Source: CAZMVU01 sp964569295 (lineage in GTDB: Bacteria; Hydrogenedentota; Hydrogenedentia; Hydrogenedentales; JAGMZX01). From it: DNA of 64,000 nt. The stretch is taken from positions 23,010-87,009 of the forward strand of contig CAZMVU010000002.1 of NCBI GenBank assembly GCA_964569295.1, given 5' to 3'. Of this stretch, positions 8,819-16,338 are shown piece by piece. The notes below the pieces were generated by a model, which saw nothing but the letters and a program-made list of their open reading frames with translations, was not told the origin of the DNA and did no database searches. The translations under genes were made by a program, and so were the position numbers. The first letter of the stretch is position 1. Every line of letters starts with the position of its first letter.

Positions 8819-9742
8819 ATGGCCACCAAGATTCTCGACCTTCCCGAAGAAGAGTTCATGTTCCCCGGCAACCGCGCCTGTGCGGGTTGCAGCGTGGGTA
8901 TCGCATTTCGCCACATCACGAAGGCGCTCGAAGGCAAGTGCATCTTTACGGTGCCCGCGAGCTGCCTCACCGTGCTCGGCGGCATGTACCCGACATCCTC
9001 GGTCTCCGTACCCTGGATGAACACGGTCTTTCCCAGCACCGCCGCGGCCGCCTCCGGCCTCGCTGCCGGACTCAAGGCGCTGGGCAAAGGGGAGATCACC
9101 GTGGTCGCCATGGCCGGCGACGGCGGCACAGCGGACATCGGGCTGCAAGCGCTGAGCGGCGCGGCCGAGCGCAACGCGAATATCCTGTACATTTGCTATG
9201 ACAACGAGGCCTACATGAATACGGGCACCCAGCGATCGGGCTCGACGCCGCGGGGTGCACACACCACGACTACGCCCATTCTCGGCAAGCAGCAGAACCA
9301 GAAGGACATGCCGGCTATTATGGAAGCGCACGGCGTGCCCTACATTGCCACGGGATGCCCCTCGTATCCGACCGATCTGTACGACAAGGTGCGGCATGCA
9401 CGCGAAATCGAGGGTACGCGTTATATGCACTTGTGTGCGCCCTGTCCCTCGGGTTGGCAGTTCCCGACCAAAGACACGGTGACCATCGGGCAACTCGCCG
9501 TCGAAACGGGGTGCGTCGTACTCTTCGAGGTTGACCACGGCCGCTTCCGCCTGACCGGGCGCAGCCGCCGTCTCGCCCAATCCGGCCGCCCGCTCACGCC
9601 GCTCAGCGACTACATCGAGCGGCAGGGGCGTTTCAAGGGGATGCCTCAGGAAATGTTGGACGCACAGCAGGAGTTTGTGAACACGCGTTGGGACAGGCTG
9701 TGCGCCCGCGACACGTCACTTACGCAAAAGACGGCCACCTAA
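8819..9742 (+). CDS. 2-oxoacid:ferredoxin oxidoreductase, beta subunit (TPP-binding)
   Basis: This subunit binds thiamine diphosphate and the proximal Fe-S cluster. The N-terminal CAGC pair is at residues 21-24. The TPP/Mg motif begins GDGGTADIG at 100-108 and closes with NEAYMNTG at 129-136. The TQRSGSTPRGAHTTTTP loop after it is typical of PorB/VorB. The length of 307 residues fits. With the upstream gamma, delta and alpha genes it completes an enzyme of four separate subunits. It is followed 32 bases later by an XRE-cupin regulator on the same strand, which may control the cluster. Confidence 0.93.
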   Translation: MATKILDLPEEEFMFPGNRACAGCSVGIAFRHITKALEGKCIFTVPASCLTVLGGMYPTSSVSVPWMNTVFPSTAAAASGLAAGLKALGKGEITVVAMAGDGGTADIGLQALSGAAERNANILYICYDNEAYMNTGTQRSGSTPRGAHTTTTPILGKQQNQKDMPAIMEAHGVPYIATGCPSYPTDLYDKVRHAREIEGTRYMHLCAPCPSGWQFPTKDTVTIGQLAVETGCVVLFEVDHGRFRLTGRSRRLAQSGRPLTPLSDYIERQGRFKGMPQEMLDAQQEFVNTRWDRLCARDTSLTQKTAT

Positions 9743-9774
9743 GCGGGACAAAAACCGAAGCAGGGGATTAGACC

Positions 9775-10353
9775 ATGGCAGACGCTGATCGGGTAGGAAA
9801 AAAGATTCATGCCTTGCGCGAGCAACGGGGGATGACCGTGGCCGGCCTCGCGGAGCGGAGTCAGTGTGCATCGAACATTATAGAGGAACTCGAAGCGGGG
9901 GAAATGACGCCCTCCCTCGCGCCGCTCACCAAGATTGCCCGGGGGCTTGGCGTGCATCTCGGCACTTTCATCGACACCGCGCCGCATCCGGGCCCCGTTG
10001 TGGTGCGCGCCGACGCCCGTGAGGAGGTCGCCCATTTTTCCGGTATCGGCCACGCCAGCCGCTGGGGCACCCTCGATTTCTACTCGCTCGCCGTCAATAA
10101 AGAAGGACGCCACATGGAGCCCTTCATCATCGATATCCATCCTACCGTGGAAGAAGACATTACCCTGTCCGTGCACGAAGGCGAGGAATTCATCTACGTG
10201 TTGACCGGCCGCATCGCGGTGATCTACGGCGATGAGCAGCTTGTGCTGAACCCAGGCGACAGCGTCTACTACGACAGCACCACACCGCACGAAGTCCGCG
10301 CCGCCGGCGAGGAAGACGCGCGCATCCTGGCCGTCATCTACGCCACCTTCTGA
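9775..10353 (+). CDS. XRE-family regulator with C-terminal cupin
   Basis: This is a predicted DNA-binding regulator that senses a small ligand. An N-terminal helix-turn-helix of XRE type spans about residues 8-65 (KIHALREQRGMTVAGLAERS, then SNIIEELEAGEMTPSLAPLTKIARGLGV). A cupin barrel fills about 110-190, with the HEGEEFIYVLTG and LNPGDSVYYDSTTPHEVRA signatures. The 192-residue length and domain order match PuuR-like XRE-cupin regulators, many of which control amine or 2-oxoacid catabolism. It lies just after the oxidoreductase beta subunit and probably shares its transcript. Its ligand is unknown. Confidence 0.9.
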   Translation: MADADRVGKKIHALREQRGMTVAGLAERSQCASNIIEELEAGEMTPSLAPLTKIARGLGVHLGTFIDTAPHPGPVVVRADAREEVAHFSGIGHASRWGTLDFYSLAVNKEGRHMEPFIIDIHPTVEEDITLSVHEGEEFIYVLTGRIAVIYGDEQLVLNPGDSVYYDSTTPHEVRAAGEEDARILAVIYATF

Positions 10354-10411
10354 GGCGGGCAGCACAACCGGCACAAGACGCGCGCGCCTGTTCTTGTCTA
10401 TTGGGCCGGAT

Positions 10412-11632
10412 CTACAGGGTGAGGTTCGGGTTCTCCGGACCGAAGTGTTTCAGCATGACAATTGGGTCGGCCTTGCTGGGATTCGAGATGGTCACGCCCG
10501 CCTTGGCCGCTTCCTCAGTCACGAAGAACTCGTCATAGGTGAGCTGGCCGTAGCGGATGAGCGCCGGTGCCTCGATGTCCCACGCGCCCATGGTGCCGTG
10601 TCCCTGCAACACGATACAGCCGTAGCACGCGCTGTCCTTGATGGTGACGCTGGCACCCGGTAACACGGTGAGCTGCTTGGCGCTGAAGGCGCTGGACTTG
10701 TAGCAAATCCACTCATCGATGTAGCCGGCGGCCTTCATCTCTTCCAACGGCTTTACCGGCTTCGGACGCATGAACCGCTTCGCCGCGAAGTTCGGGTCGA
10801 CGTTGAGTTCCCAGTCGATGACATCCACCAGATAATCGAAGTCGCCCTTCTTGTCTTCCGGCGTGTCCTTCCAGAGCAATTCATCCGGCACGATCTGGTC
10901 GCCTGTGAGCGACTGGTACATGGCGAATACGTCCGAGGCGCGTTGCGGTTCGTAGGTGCACAGACTGCCCGGCGCATGCAGCACGCCCGGCGGCACATCC
11001 CAACCCGTGCCCGGTTCGAGGCGGTAAGCGGCGGAGAGGTTCGTGATGCGGTTGTCGCCCTTCACGTAATTCTCGAGCGCCTTGCGCACCTCGTCTTTGG
11101 TGACGCCCGGCTGCAAACCGAAAAACGTATAGGGGAAATCACCGCCGTGGTTGTTGAGCTGCGTCGGGAAGAAGTAGGCTTCGGGTTTGCCGAGCTGGTC
11201 CACTTTGGCGGCGTGCGCGTCGTCGTGGTGGATGTGGTGCGGCAGGGCGCCCTTGTTGTCAAAAAACTTCGAGTACATGGGCCACCGGCCGTACCCGGTC
11301 CAGAGCCGCTCGCCGATGATGGCGCCCTTCAGCTCATCGATGACATCGCGCAGAAGAAACCGTTCCTCCTTGCCGTTGCCGTCGAACACACAGAAGCTCA
11401 GGCCCTCGTTGGGCGAGGTAAGCGGGCCGTTGTCCGCCGGGGTGGTCGACGAAAACCACCGCTCATCAATCCCGCCGCGTTCGCCGCCCAGGGCATAGTA
11501 GTCGTCCGGGTGCAGCTTGATCCGCCGCCCCGGCACGCAGAACGACCGCGGCACCCATGCCGGGGCCAGCCGCAATACGCCTTTGCCCTGTTCGAGCGCC
11601 TGCTCCGCAATGGTCTTTACACTCACGCTCAT
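10412..11632 (-). CDS. Cupin / class I mannose-6-phosphate isomerase-like protein
   Basis: The protein looks like a metal-dependent cupin related to ManA-type phosphomannose isomerases. The candidate metal site is the His cluster PHHIHHDDAH at 131-140 plus Glu151 (KPEAYFF), with a later WDVPPGVLHAPG at 211-222. A second barrel-like part near residue 330 contains LTVLPGASVTIKDSACYGCIVLQGHG. At 406 residues it is close to ManA size, but substrate-contact residues cannot be verified by eye. A GGAAAGG site precedes the ATG. It ends the minus-strand run that begins with the Gfo/Idh dehydrogenase at 14501, so a role in sugar or sugar-acid conversion is inferred. Confidence 0.68.
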   Translation of the reverse strand: MSVSVKTIAEQALEQGKGVLRLAPAWVPRSFCVPGRRIKLHPDDYYALGGERGGIDERWFSSTTPADNGPLTSPNEGLSFCVFDGNGKEERFLLRDVIDELKGAIIGERLWTGYGRWPMYSKFFDNKGALPHHIHHDDAHAAKVDQLGKPEAYFFPTQLNNHGGDFPYTFFGLQPGVTKDEVRKALENYVKGDNRITNLSAAYRLEPGTGWDVPPGVLHAPGSLCTYEPQRASDVFAMYQSLTGDQIVPDELLWKDTPEDKKGDFDYLVDVIDWELNVDPNFAAKRFMRPKPVKPLEEMKAAGYIDEWICYKSSAFSAKQLTVLPGASVTIKDSACYGCIVLQGHGTMGAWDIEAPALIRYGQLTYDEFFVTEEAAKAGVTISNPSKADPIVMLKHFGPENPNLTL

Positions 11633-11651
11633 GATACCTTTCCTTACGCCG

Positions 11652-12935
11652 CTAGTAGCTCACAGTTGCGATTTTGTGGTTCGTTATCTGATGCTCTATT
11701 ACCATGCTCGATACGGAAAAATCCTCCGCAAGGTCTGCGATTTCATCCAGGGACACCGTGTCACCCGTGATACGCTCTCGCAACGTATCCGCTGGGGCCA
11801 GCAATTCGGCGGCAAACGCCCGGCTTTCCTTCTGGGTATACGTAGCGCCCCGCGTCACGAGACGCGGAAAGCGCTGGGCGGTAAGACATTCGAAAAACGC
11901 TCGGGCAAAAGCAAAGCGCCTCGAGTGGGGATAGCGGCCAGAAACCGCGAATCGACCTAAATAGAATTCATCGGTCATGGTCGCGACTGCATCGAAGACG
12001 TGTGAAGGACGCGGAATGCTCTGGGAAATGCGCCAGCCGAGTTTGTCCAAATCTTCAGACTCGAGGGGACGATTCAGCACTCCTAACTCCTGACGCACTT
12101 CACGGGCGCAACTGTACCCCACTTGCCATGGCGCGTCTGTTGTCCGATTCTTCAAGCCATGTTGAACCCGTTCCCGGAAAGGGGACAACACTACGCTTAT
12201 CTCAGGATTGTTGATGAGATCAAGCGAGTCACGAACCCAGGCCAAATCTTGTTCAAGATGCTCCCATGACGCAGAAGCGAAGAATTCTTCTTGCAGCGCA
12301 TCGGGCAACTGCCTTGTGGCGTCAACTATTCTTTCATCCTGCGCTTCGTCCGTGGAAAAAGGGTCCAATCCCAATGCGCCAGCCACTTCGCAGAACATGC
12401 GTTCTTCACCTGTTAGCGCAGTGAAGCTTTCCCACTCTTCCTCGAGAAGGGTGGCATGCTCCCCATGGTTTTCCTTCAATCGAAGTACCGTCGCACGGAT
12501 AAGGTTCAGCAAGGTCTCCGCGACCTCCTTTCGCGGCAACCGAGCTTCACCTGAATCAAGAAAACGCAAGTTACTATAGGGCACTGCGTATTCTTGCCAA
12601 GAGAGCCGTATCCATTCACCCTCCGAAATAAGGGAAAGGCGCGGCAAAGCGAAGCCTTCGCCCCCGCGACACAACAGGTGGCGCTCGTCCATTCCACGAC
12701 GTCCGGCACTCTCACTTTCATGGAGTAAAGGATACCAATGTGTCAAAACCCATTCAGCCAGCGCATAAAGCGGGAAATGGATGGCGTCTCGCACAGTCAT
12801 TGCCACACCATCGTGGACGCGTGTAACTACAGCTCCGTTCACCAAGATTGACAGCCGCGCCATGGTCTGCCGCAATTCTGGCGTCTTGACTCCTTCGCCC
12901 GCCTCCCAGTTGAACTCGAACTTCAGGCCGGACAT
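11652..12935 (-). CDS. IrrE/ImmA-like protein with degenerate metallopeptidase motif
   Basis: The C-terminal third (about 330-425) has the layout of the IrrE/ImmA peptidase_M78 domain: SRRFAFARAFFE at 338-349 stands where that family has RRFTLAHELGH, and KESRAFAAELLAPADTL at 369-385 matches the usual E-x-x-A-x-x-FAAxLLMP helix. The zinc-binding HEXXH is missing (RAFFE), so peptidase activity is unlikely if the alignment is right. The first 320 residues are acidic, Trp- and Leu-rich, and I do not recognise them. The gene begins one base after the stop of the 128-aa gene upstream, so the two are almost certainly co-translated. By eye its base composition is less GC-rich than its neighbours, suggesting transfer. 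The partner relation is inferred. Confidence 0.62.
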   Translation of the reverse strand: MSGLKFEFNWEAGEGVKTPELRQTMARLSILVNGAVVTRVHDGVAMTVRDAIHFPLYALAEWVLTHWYPLLHESESAGRRGMDERHLLCRGGEGFALPRLSLISEGEWIRLSWQEYAVPYSNLRFLDSGEARLPRKEVAETLLNLIRATVLRLKENHGEHATLLEEEWESFTALTGEERMFCEVAGALGLDPFSTDEAQDERIVDATRQLPDALQEEFFASASWEHLEQDLAWVRDSLDLINNPEISVVLSPFRERVQHGLKNRTTDAPWQVGYSCAREVRQELGVLNRPLESEDLDKLGWRISQSIPRPSHVFDAVATMTDEFYLGRFAVSGRYPHSRRFAFARAFFECLTAQRFPRLVTRGATYTQKESRAFAAELLAPADTLRERITGDTVSLDEIADLAEDFSVSSMVIEHQITNHKIATVSY

Positions 12936-12936
12936 G

Positions 12937-13323
12937 TTAAATCCCTTCGGGGTACTCGCCTTCTTCGAGTGGATAACCCTTATATTCTCCAGTACCTCGG
13001 TTGATTAGTCTCGCTTCGTACACAACGTCGCCAACACGATGCCACGCGTATCTCGGAAACCGGCCTTCCCAAGGCGACCCTATGCATCCGCTGCGTATCG
13101 CTTCTTGGAGCCATTGAGTCATTTCTTCTTCCCTGCCCGCATAGACCTTGTCGCACTTCGAAGCATCGGCCCGTAGGCTCGGTCTACTACCAGCCAAAGG
13201 ATATGTCTTGTGTTCTGGGCTACCCGTATAGCGAACCCCACTGGCCAGTTCACCAATGTCAACATCCTTGGGGACGGAGGTTCGCGTGCGCGCTAATGAT
13301 CGCTTTCTCTTTGGACTTCGCAT
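12937..13323 (-). CDS. Conserved-looking 128-aa hypothetical protein paired with IrrE-like gene
   Basis: I do not recognise a named family. The protein starts with a strongly basic stretch (MRSPKRKRSLARTRT), then has a central DASKCDKVYAGREEEMTQWLQEAIRSG helix and an aromatic, glycine-rich end (WEGRFPRYAWHRVGDVVYEARLINRGTGEYKGYPL). It has no signal peptide or membrane segment. It lies 41 bases after the Gfo/Idh gene and one base before the IrrE-like gene, and the overlap-like spacing says the pair is expressed together. The basic N-terminus could bind nucleic acid. A toxin, antitoxin or effector role is possible but only inferred from the tight pairing and the low-GC patch. Confidence 0.6.
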   Translation of the reverse strand: MRSPKRKRSLARTRTSVPKDVDIGELASGVRYTGSPEHKTYPLAGSRPSLRADASKCDKVYAGREEEMTQWLQEAIRSGCIGSPWEGRFPRYAWHRVGDVVYEARLINRGTGEYKGYPLEEGEYPEGI

Positions 13324-13364
13324 GCTATGTGCACCGCCTTGTGAAATTCAGTACACGCGAACTA

Positions 13365-14501
13365 TTATATCGTTTCCCAACTCCCAGATTCTGCCGACTT
13401 CAGCACCGCCTCGCACACGGCTTGCGTCTCGAGGGCGTCGCGGAAGGTGGGGTGTGCCGGGTCGCCGGAATCGAGCCCCTGAATAAAATCCGCCACGCCG
13501 TGGATAAACGAGTGCTCGAAACCGATTTGCAGGCCCGGCACCCACCAGTGGTCCATATAGGGCATGTCGCCGTCGGTGACATGGACCGAGCGCCAGCCGC
13601 GCACGATCGAGTCGTCGCGGTGATCGAAGTAGTTGAGCCGGTGCAGGTCGTGCAGGTCCCAGTGGATCGAGGCATGCTCGCCGTTAATCTCGAAGGTGTA
13701 GAGCGCTTTGTGGCCCCGGGCGTAGCGGGTGGACTCGAAGGTCGCCAGCGATCCGTTCTTGAAGCGCCCCAGAAACGCGCAGGCGTCGTCGATCGTTACG
13801 GGCTCAACCTTGCCCTTTTCGGCGTGTTCACGCTCCTTCACGAAAATCTCGGTCATCGCGGTGACGGTGTCAATCGAACCGTTCAGCCAGATGGCCGTAT
13901 CGATGCAGTGCGCAAGGAGGTCGCCCGTCACGCCACTGCCGGCCGACGCGCCTTCGAGCCGCCAAAGGCCCGTGCCGCCCTGCGGCAGGTCCGCGGCGAT
14001 CGTGTAGTCCTGGAGAAACACGGCACGGTAATGGAAGATGCGCCCCAAGCGCCCTTCGTCGATGAGCTGCTTGGCGAGGGTCACCGCGGGCACGCGGCGG
14101 TAGTTGTACCACACCATGTTCGCCACGCCCGCCTTCTCCACCGCCTCGACCATTTCGCGCCCCTCGGCCACATCCATCGCCAGCGGTTTCTCGCACAGCA
14201 CCATCTTGCCGGCTTGGGCGGCGGCAACGGCGATGTCGTGGTGGTAATTGTTGGGCGTACAGATGTCCACGGCATCGATGTCGTCTCGCGCGACCAACGC
14301 CTGCCAGTCCGTCTCAATGCGTTCATAGCCCCAGTTGTCCGCGAAGGCCTGGATGTCATCCTTGCTCCGCGCACACGCCGCCTTCAGCACCGGTTCGTAG
14401 GGTAGGTCGAAAAACTTGGGCGCCTGCCGGTAGGCGTTCGTATGCGCCCGGCCCATGAAGCCGTAACCAATCATGCCGATGTTCAGTTTCTTCTTGGTCA
14501 T
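13365..14501 (-). CDS. Gfo/Idh/MocA-family oxidoreductase
   Basis: This is a cytoplasmic NAD(P)-dependent sugar or cyclitol dehydrogenase. The Rossmann motif is at the N-terminus (IGMIGYGFMGRAHTNAYR, about 8-25). DICTPNNYHHDIAVAAAQAGKMVLCEKPLA follows with the family's EKP Lys near residue 104. The C-terminal alpha/beta domain includes a GVTGDLLAHCIDTAIWL stretch, which provides the conserved GxxxDxxxHxxD catalytic layout. The length of 378 residues is usual. GGAGGGGTCACGA precedes the ATG. It is first in a minus-strand run of four genes. Substrate is not assignable; neighbours hint at plant-derived or algal sugars. Confidence 0.92.
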   Translation of the reverse strand: MTKKKLNIGMIGYGFMGRAHTNAYRQAPKFFDLPYEPVLKAACARSKDDIQAFADNWGYERIETDWQALVARDDIDAVDICTPNNYHHDIAVAAAQAGKMVLCEKPLAMDVAEGREMVEAVEKAGVANMVWYNYRRVPAVTLAKQLIDEGRLGRIFHYRAVFLQDYTIAADLPQGGTGLWRLEGASAGSGVTGDLLAHCIDTAIWLNGSIDTVTAMTEIFVKEREHAEKGKVEPVTIDDACAFLGRFKNGSLATFESTRYARGHKALYTFEINGEHASIHWDLHDLHRLNYFDHRDDSIVRGWRSVHVTDGDMPYMDHWWVPGLQIGFEHSFIHGVADFIQGLDSGDPAHPTFRDALETQAVCEAVLKSAESGSWETI

Positions 14502-14559
14502 TCGTGACCCCTCCAGTCTCTTAATTCGCTCTTCGCTTTGTGGCGGAGCTTGTCCCGTC

Positions 14560-14869
14560 CTACAATTCGCCTGCTTCCCGCAGAACTACCGACTCAAGCC
14601 CCTTGCTCACCCAAATACCTCTTTGGCGCATGGAAACTTGATAAGGATGTGGGAATTGCTATGGCCGAACTCTTCTTTTCCAACCAAGTGGCTGCTGTAA
14701 ATTCCGGGGCCGCAAATCTTGCTGGCCCTCAACATTCTATCTCTTGGGTGACTTCGTGAGGTACCACTACCCGTTCATAAAGCTCCCTCAGCAAAGCAAG
14801 CTTTCCCAAGGCGGTGACCAAAGCAAGCACGGGTCCTGTGTTCATCACAAGCTGGCGCGTTTCAGGCAT
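14560..14869 (-). pseudogene. Broken DUF3368 PIN-domain toxin (partner of UPF0175)
   Basis: An ATG at 14869 overlaps the UPF0175 stop by eight bases and opens 46 codons that begin MPETRQLVMNTGPVLALVTA and continue KLALLRELYERVVVPHEVTQEI. This is the N-terminus of the DUF3368 PIN-like family, the usual partner of UPF0175. A TGA follows at 14729-14731. Reading on in the same frame gives more family-like sequence (GPARFAAPEFTAATWLE), and a different frame gives a family-like end, KGLESVVLREAGEL, stopping at 14560-14562. The middle of the domain is missing. The gene has therefore lost function by a stop, at least one frameshift and an internal deletion, while the antitoxin remains open. Confidence 0.75.
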
Positions 14870-15095
14870 TGTCCACATCCGAGGCGAATTCATCTTCATC
14901 AATGTCTATCGCCGCAACGCCATAGCGAGAAAGCTGCAGAAGAAAACTGACCCGGTCCATTCCCACCATCTGAGCCGCCATTCCCGAAGAAATGCGTTTC
15001 ATCTCGAACAACTTCACCGCCATTGCCATGCGCGCCTCCTCCTCAAACTGGTCGGCCGACTCCTGAAGTACGTCGGGCAAACTGTCGGGATACAA
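14862..15095 (-). CDS. UPF0175-family antitoxin
   Basis: The product matches the UPF0175 family, small VapB-like antitoxins. The body runs EEARMAMAVKLFEMKRISSGMAAQMVGMDRVSFLLQLSRYGV, the conserved helix-turn-helix-like segment, and ends IDIDEDEFASDVDNA. No ATG is available: TTG at 15095 is the best start and gives 77 residues, although family-like sequence (KLTILYPDSLPD) continues a few codons further upstream. The stop overlaps the ATG of the broken PIN gene by eight bases, the normal arrangement for this pair. It lies 44 bases downstream of a nucleotidyltransferase gene on the same strand. Confidence 0.8.
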   Translation of the reverse strand: MYPDSLPDVLQESADQFEEEARMAMAVKLFEMKRISSGMAAQMVGMDRVSFLLQLSRYGVAAIDIDEDEFASDVDNA

Positions 15096-15139
15096 GATTG
15101 TGAGTTTACGTGGCCTGATAACCGCATTCCTGTGTTTCT

Positions 15140-15460
15140 TCAGTCAGGCGATTCATACAAAACGATGCCTTGCTCTTTGACTTCCTTGAAAAACGAATCG
15201 CCCAGGGCCAATCGCTCCGCCATTCCCTCCGGTGTTCGCACAAGCAGGTCCATCGGAAAGGGCGGCCGAATATGGCGGCGGATTCTCGTCGCCATCCGGA
15301 AGCTCTTCCGCTCGTTGTGCCGCATAACCACCAGCAGGTCGACATCGGAATCCGGGGTGGGCTTTCCTGATGCATGCGAGCCGAACAGTACACCACGTTG
15401 CGGTTCGAAGCGCCGCCCTATCGCACGGCTGATGTGCCTTATGTCTTGCATCTTGACCAT
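15140..15460 (-). CDS. MNT-type minimal nucleotidyltransferase (no HEPN partner adjacent)
   Basis: This is a small polymerase-beta-fold nucleotidyltransferase of the MNT type. The active-site signature is GSHASG at 27-32 followed by SDVDLLVV with the paired Asp at 39 and 41. The length of 106 residues is normal. MNT proteins usually act as antitoxins by AMPylating a HEPN toxin, but the adjoining genes here are DUF2283 and UPF0175, so its partner is not beside it. It begins 21 bases after the DUF2283 stop and is read from the same minus-strand array. It may have lost a partner or may cooperate with the HEPN gene at 16317-16697. Confidence 0.85.
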   Translation of the reverse strand: MVKMQDIRHISRAIGRRFEPQRGVLFGSHASGKPTPDSDVDLLVVMRHNERKSFRMATRIRRHIRPPFPMDLLVRTPEGMAERLALGDSFFKEVKEQGIVLYESPD

Positions 15461-15481
15461 GACGGATTACCAGCCTTCTCC

Positions 15482-15709
15482 TCAAGCCACATCCGCAACA
15501 ATTCCGCGGAGGCGTTCGAGAATCACCTCGGGCTGTTCCGGAGTCACACCGAGGGCCTTGGCGCCCAGAACCTCTATAGCCACCAGTACCTCGCCCTCTG
15601 CGAAATCCAGCGCGATGTCATCACTCAAGCGAACGGTACGGCATTGAAAACTGCCTTCGCGCAATCGAATATCGATGGCATCCGCTTGCGGGTCATAGGT
15701 GATTCTCAT
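15482..15709 (-). CDS. DUF2283-family protein
   Basis: The 75-residue product starts MRITYDPQADAIDIRLREG, which is the recognisable DUF2283 opening, and continues with SDDIALDFAEGEVLVAIEVLGA, the family core. DUF2283 proteins commonly sit directly after DUF4258 genes and the pair is often treated as a toxin-antitoxin candidate; biochemical proof is limited. Here the ATG overlaps the stop of the DUF4258 gene by four bases (ATGA), so expression is coupled. The C-terminus is extended by about 20 residues (PEVILERLRGIVADVA). Confidence 0.86.
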   Translation of the reverse strand: MRITYDPQADAIDIRLREGSFQCRTVRLSDDIALDFAEGEVLVAIEVLGAKALGVTPEQPEVILERLRGIVADVA

Positions 15710-15984
15710 CGTTCCTGTCCTTCCTGGAAATAGAATGCATACACCGTCACCACCACATACCGCGACTTCTCTTCATCGACTACGGGCATTACCTGTTGAA
15801 TACCATAATACCTGCCGGCCCATAGGCACTGAAACTCCAGGTTCAGTCTGTATTGCCACAAGCCGCGTTGGGCTGGCTCACGCTCTCCGATGTGGATGCT
15901 CTGAATTACGCTCTCCTCTGCAACACCACGCTCACACATCTTCTGTCGGGCGTGATGTGTAAACACCACCTCTTTCTTCAGCAC
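15706..15984 (-). CDS. DUF4258-family protein (toxin candidate)
   Basis: The N-terminus VVFTHHARQKMCERGVAEESVIQSIHIGE is the diagnostic DUF4258 pattern (His-Ala, then Arg-Met, then a Rg turn), followed by a beta-rich end with VVVTVYAF. The family is RelE-like in fold prediction and is considered the toxin half of a pair with DUF2283. The start is a GTG at 15984 since no ATG is in range; the length of 92 residues fits. It begins 30 bases after the upstream MNT gene and overlaps DUF2283 by four bases. Confidence 0.83.
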   Translation of the reverse strand: MLKKEVVFTHHARQKMCERGVAEESVIQSIHIGEREPAQRGLWQYRLNLEFQCLWAGRYYGIQQVMPVVDEEKSRYVVVTVYAFYFQEGQER

Positions 15985-16014
15985 AGTCCCGCTCCATGAC
16001 GGACGTGGCGCTGC

Positions 16015-16338
16015 TTACACTGCCACCTCGATGCCCTCGCGCCGTGCTATTTCGAGAATGGGGCGGCCGTCATCCGTCTCCCACTCCCGCTCGCCGCAGG
16101 GAATCGGTTCGATGCGTTCATCTGCGTCCCTTGTAGCAATCCAAAGCTGTTCCACAAGAGCTATGTCGTATGGCTTGTCAAACTCTGGCGCTATTACAAC
16201 GACGTCTATGTCGCTCCACGCGCGGGTGGCGTCTCTAGCGAAGGAACCGTAAAGCACCACACGGCTGGCGTGTATTCCATACTTGGGCAGCACCTCCAAG
16301 TACTGCCGAAGCTTCCCTATAACTGAGCTTTCAGCCAT
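16015..16338 (-). CDS. MNT-type nucleotidyltransferase, antitoxin of HEPN-MNT pair
   Basis: This minimal nucleotidyltransferase has the signature LYGSFARD at 29-36 and SDIDVVVI with Asp43 and Asp45 as metal ligands. In characterised HEPN-MNT modules the MNT enzyme adds AMP to the HEPN toxin and silences it. The gene overlaps the upstream HEPN gene by 22 bases on the minus strand, the typical arrangement. At 107 residues it is full length. Nothing in the sequence suggests inactivation. It is the second MNT protein in this array but not a close copy of the one at 15140-15460. Confidence 0.88.
   Translation of the reverse strand: MAESSVIGKLRQYLEVLPKYGIHASRVVLYGSFARDATRAWSDIDVVVIAPEFDKPYDIALVEQLWIATRDADERIEPIPCGEREWETDDGRPILEIARREGIEVAV

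Noticed and set aside
13203..14405. Open frame of 400 codons antisense to the Gfo/Idh gene
   Set aside because: The sense strand has an unmistakable dehydrogenase with ribosome-binding site; the antisense product has no recognisable features.
14473..14759. Plus-strand open frames over the 14.5-14.8 kb region
   Set aside because: They run antisense to the PIN pseudogene and lack ribosome-binding sites or family-like sequence.
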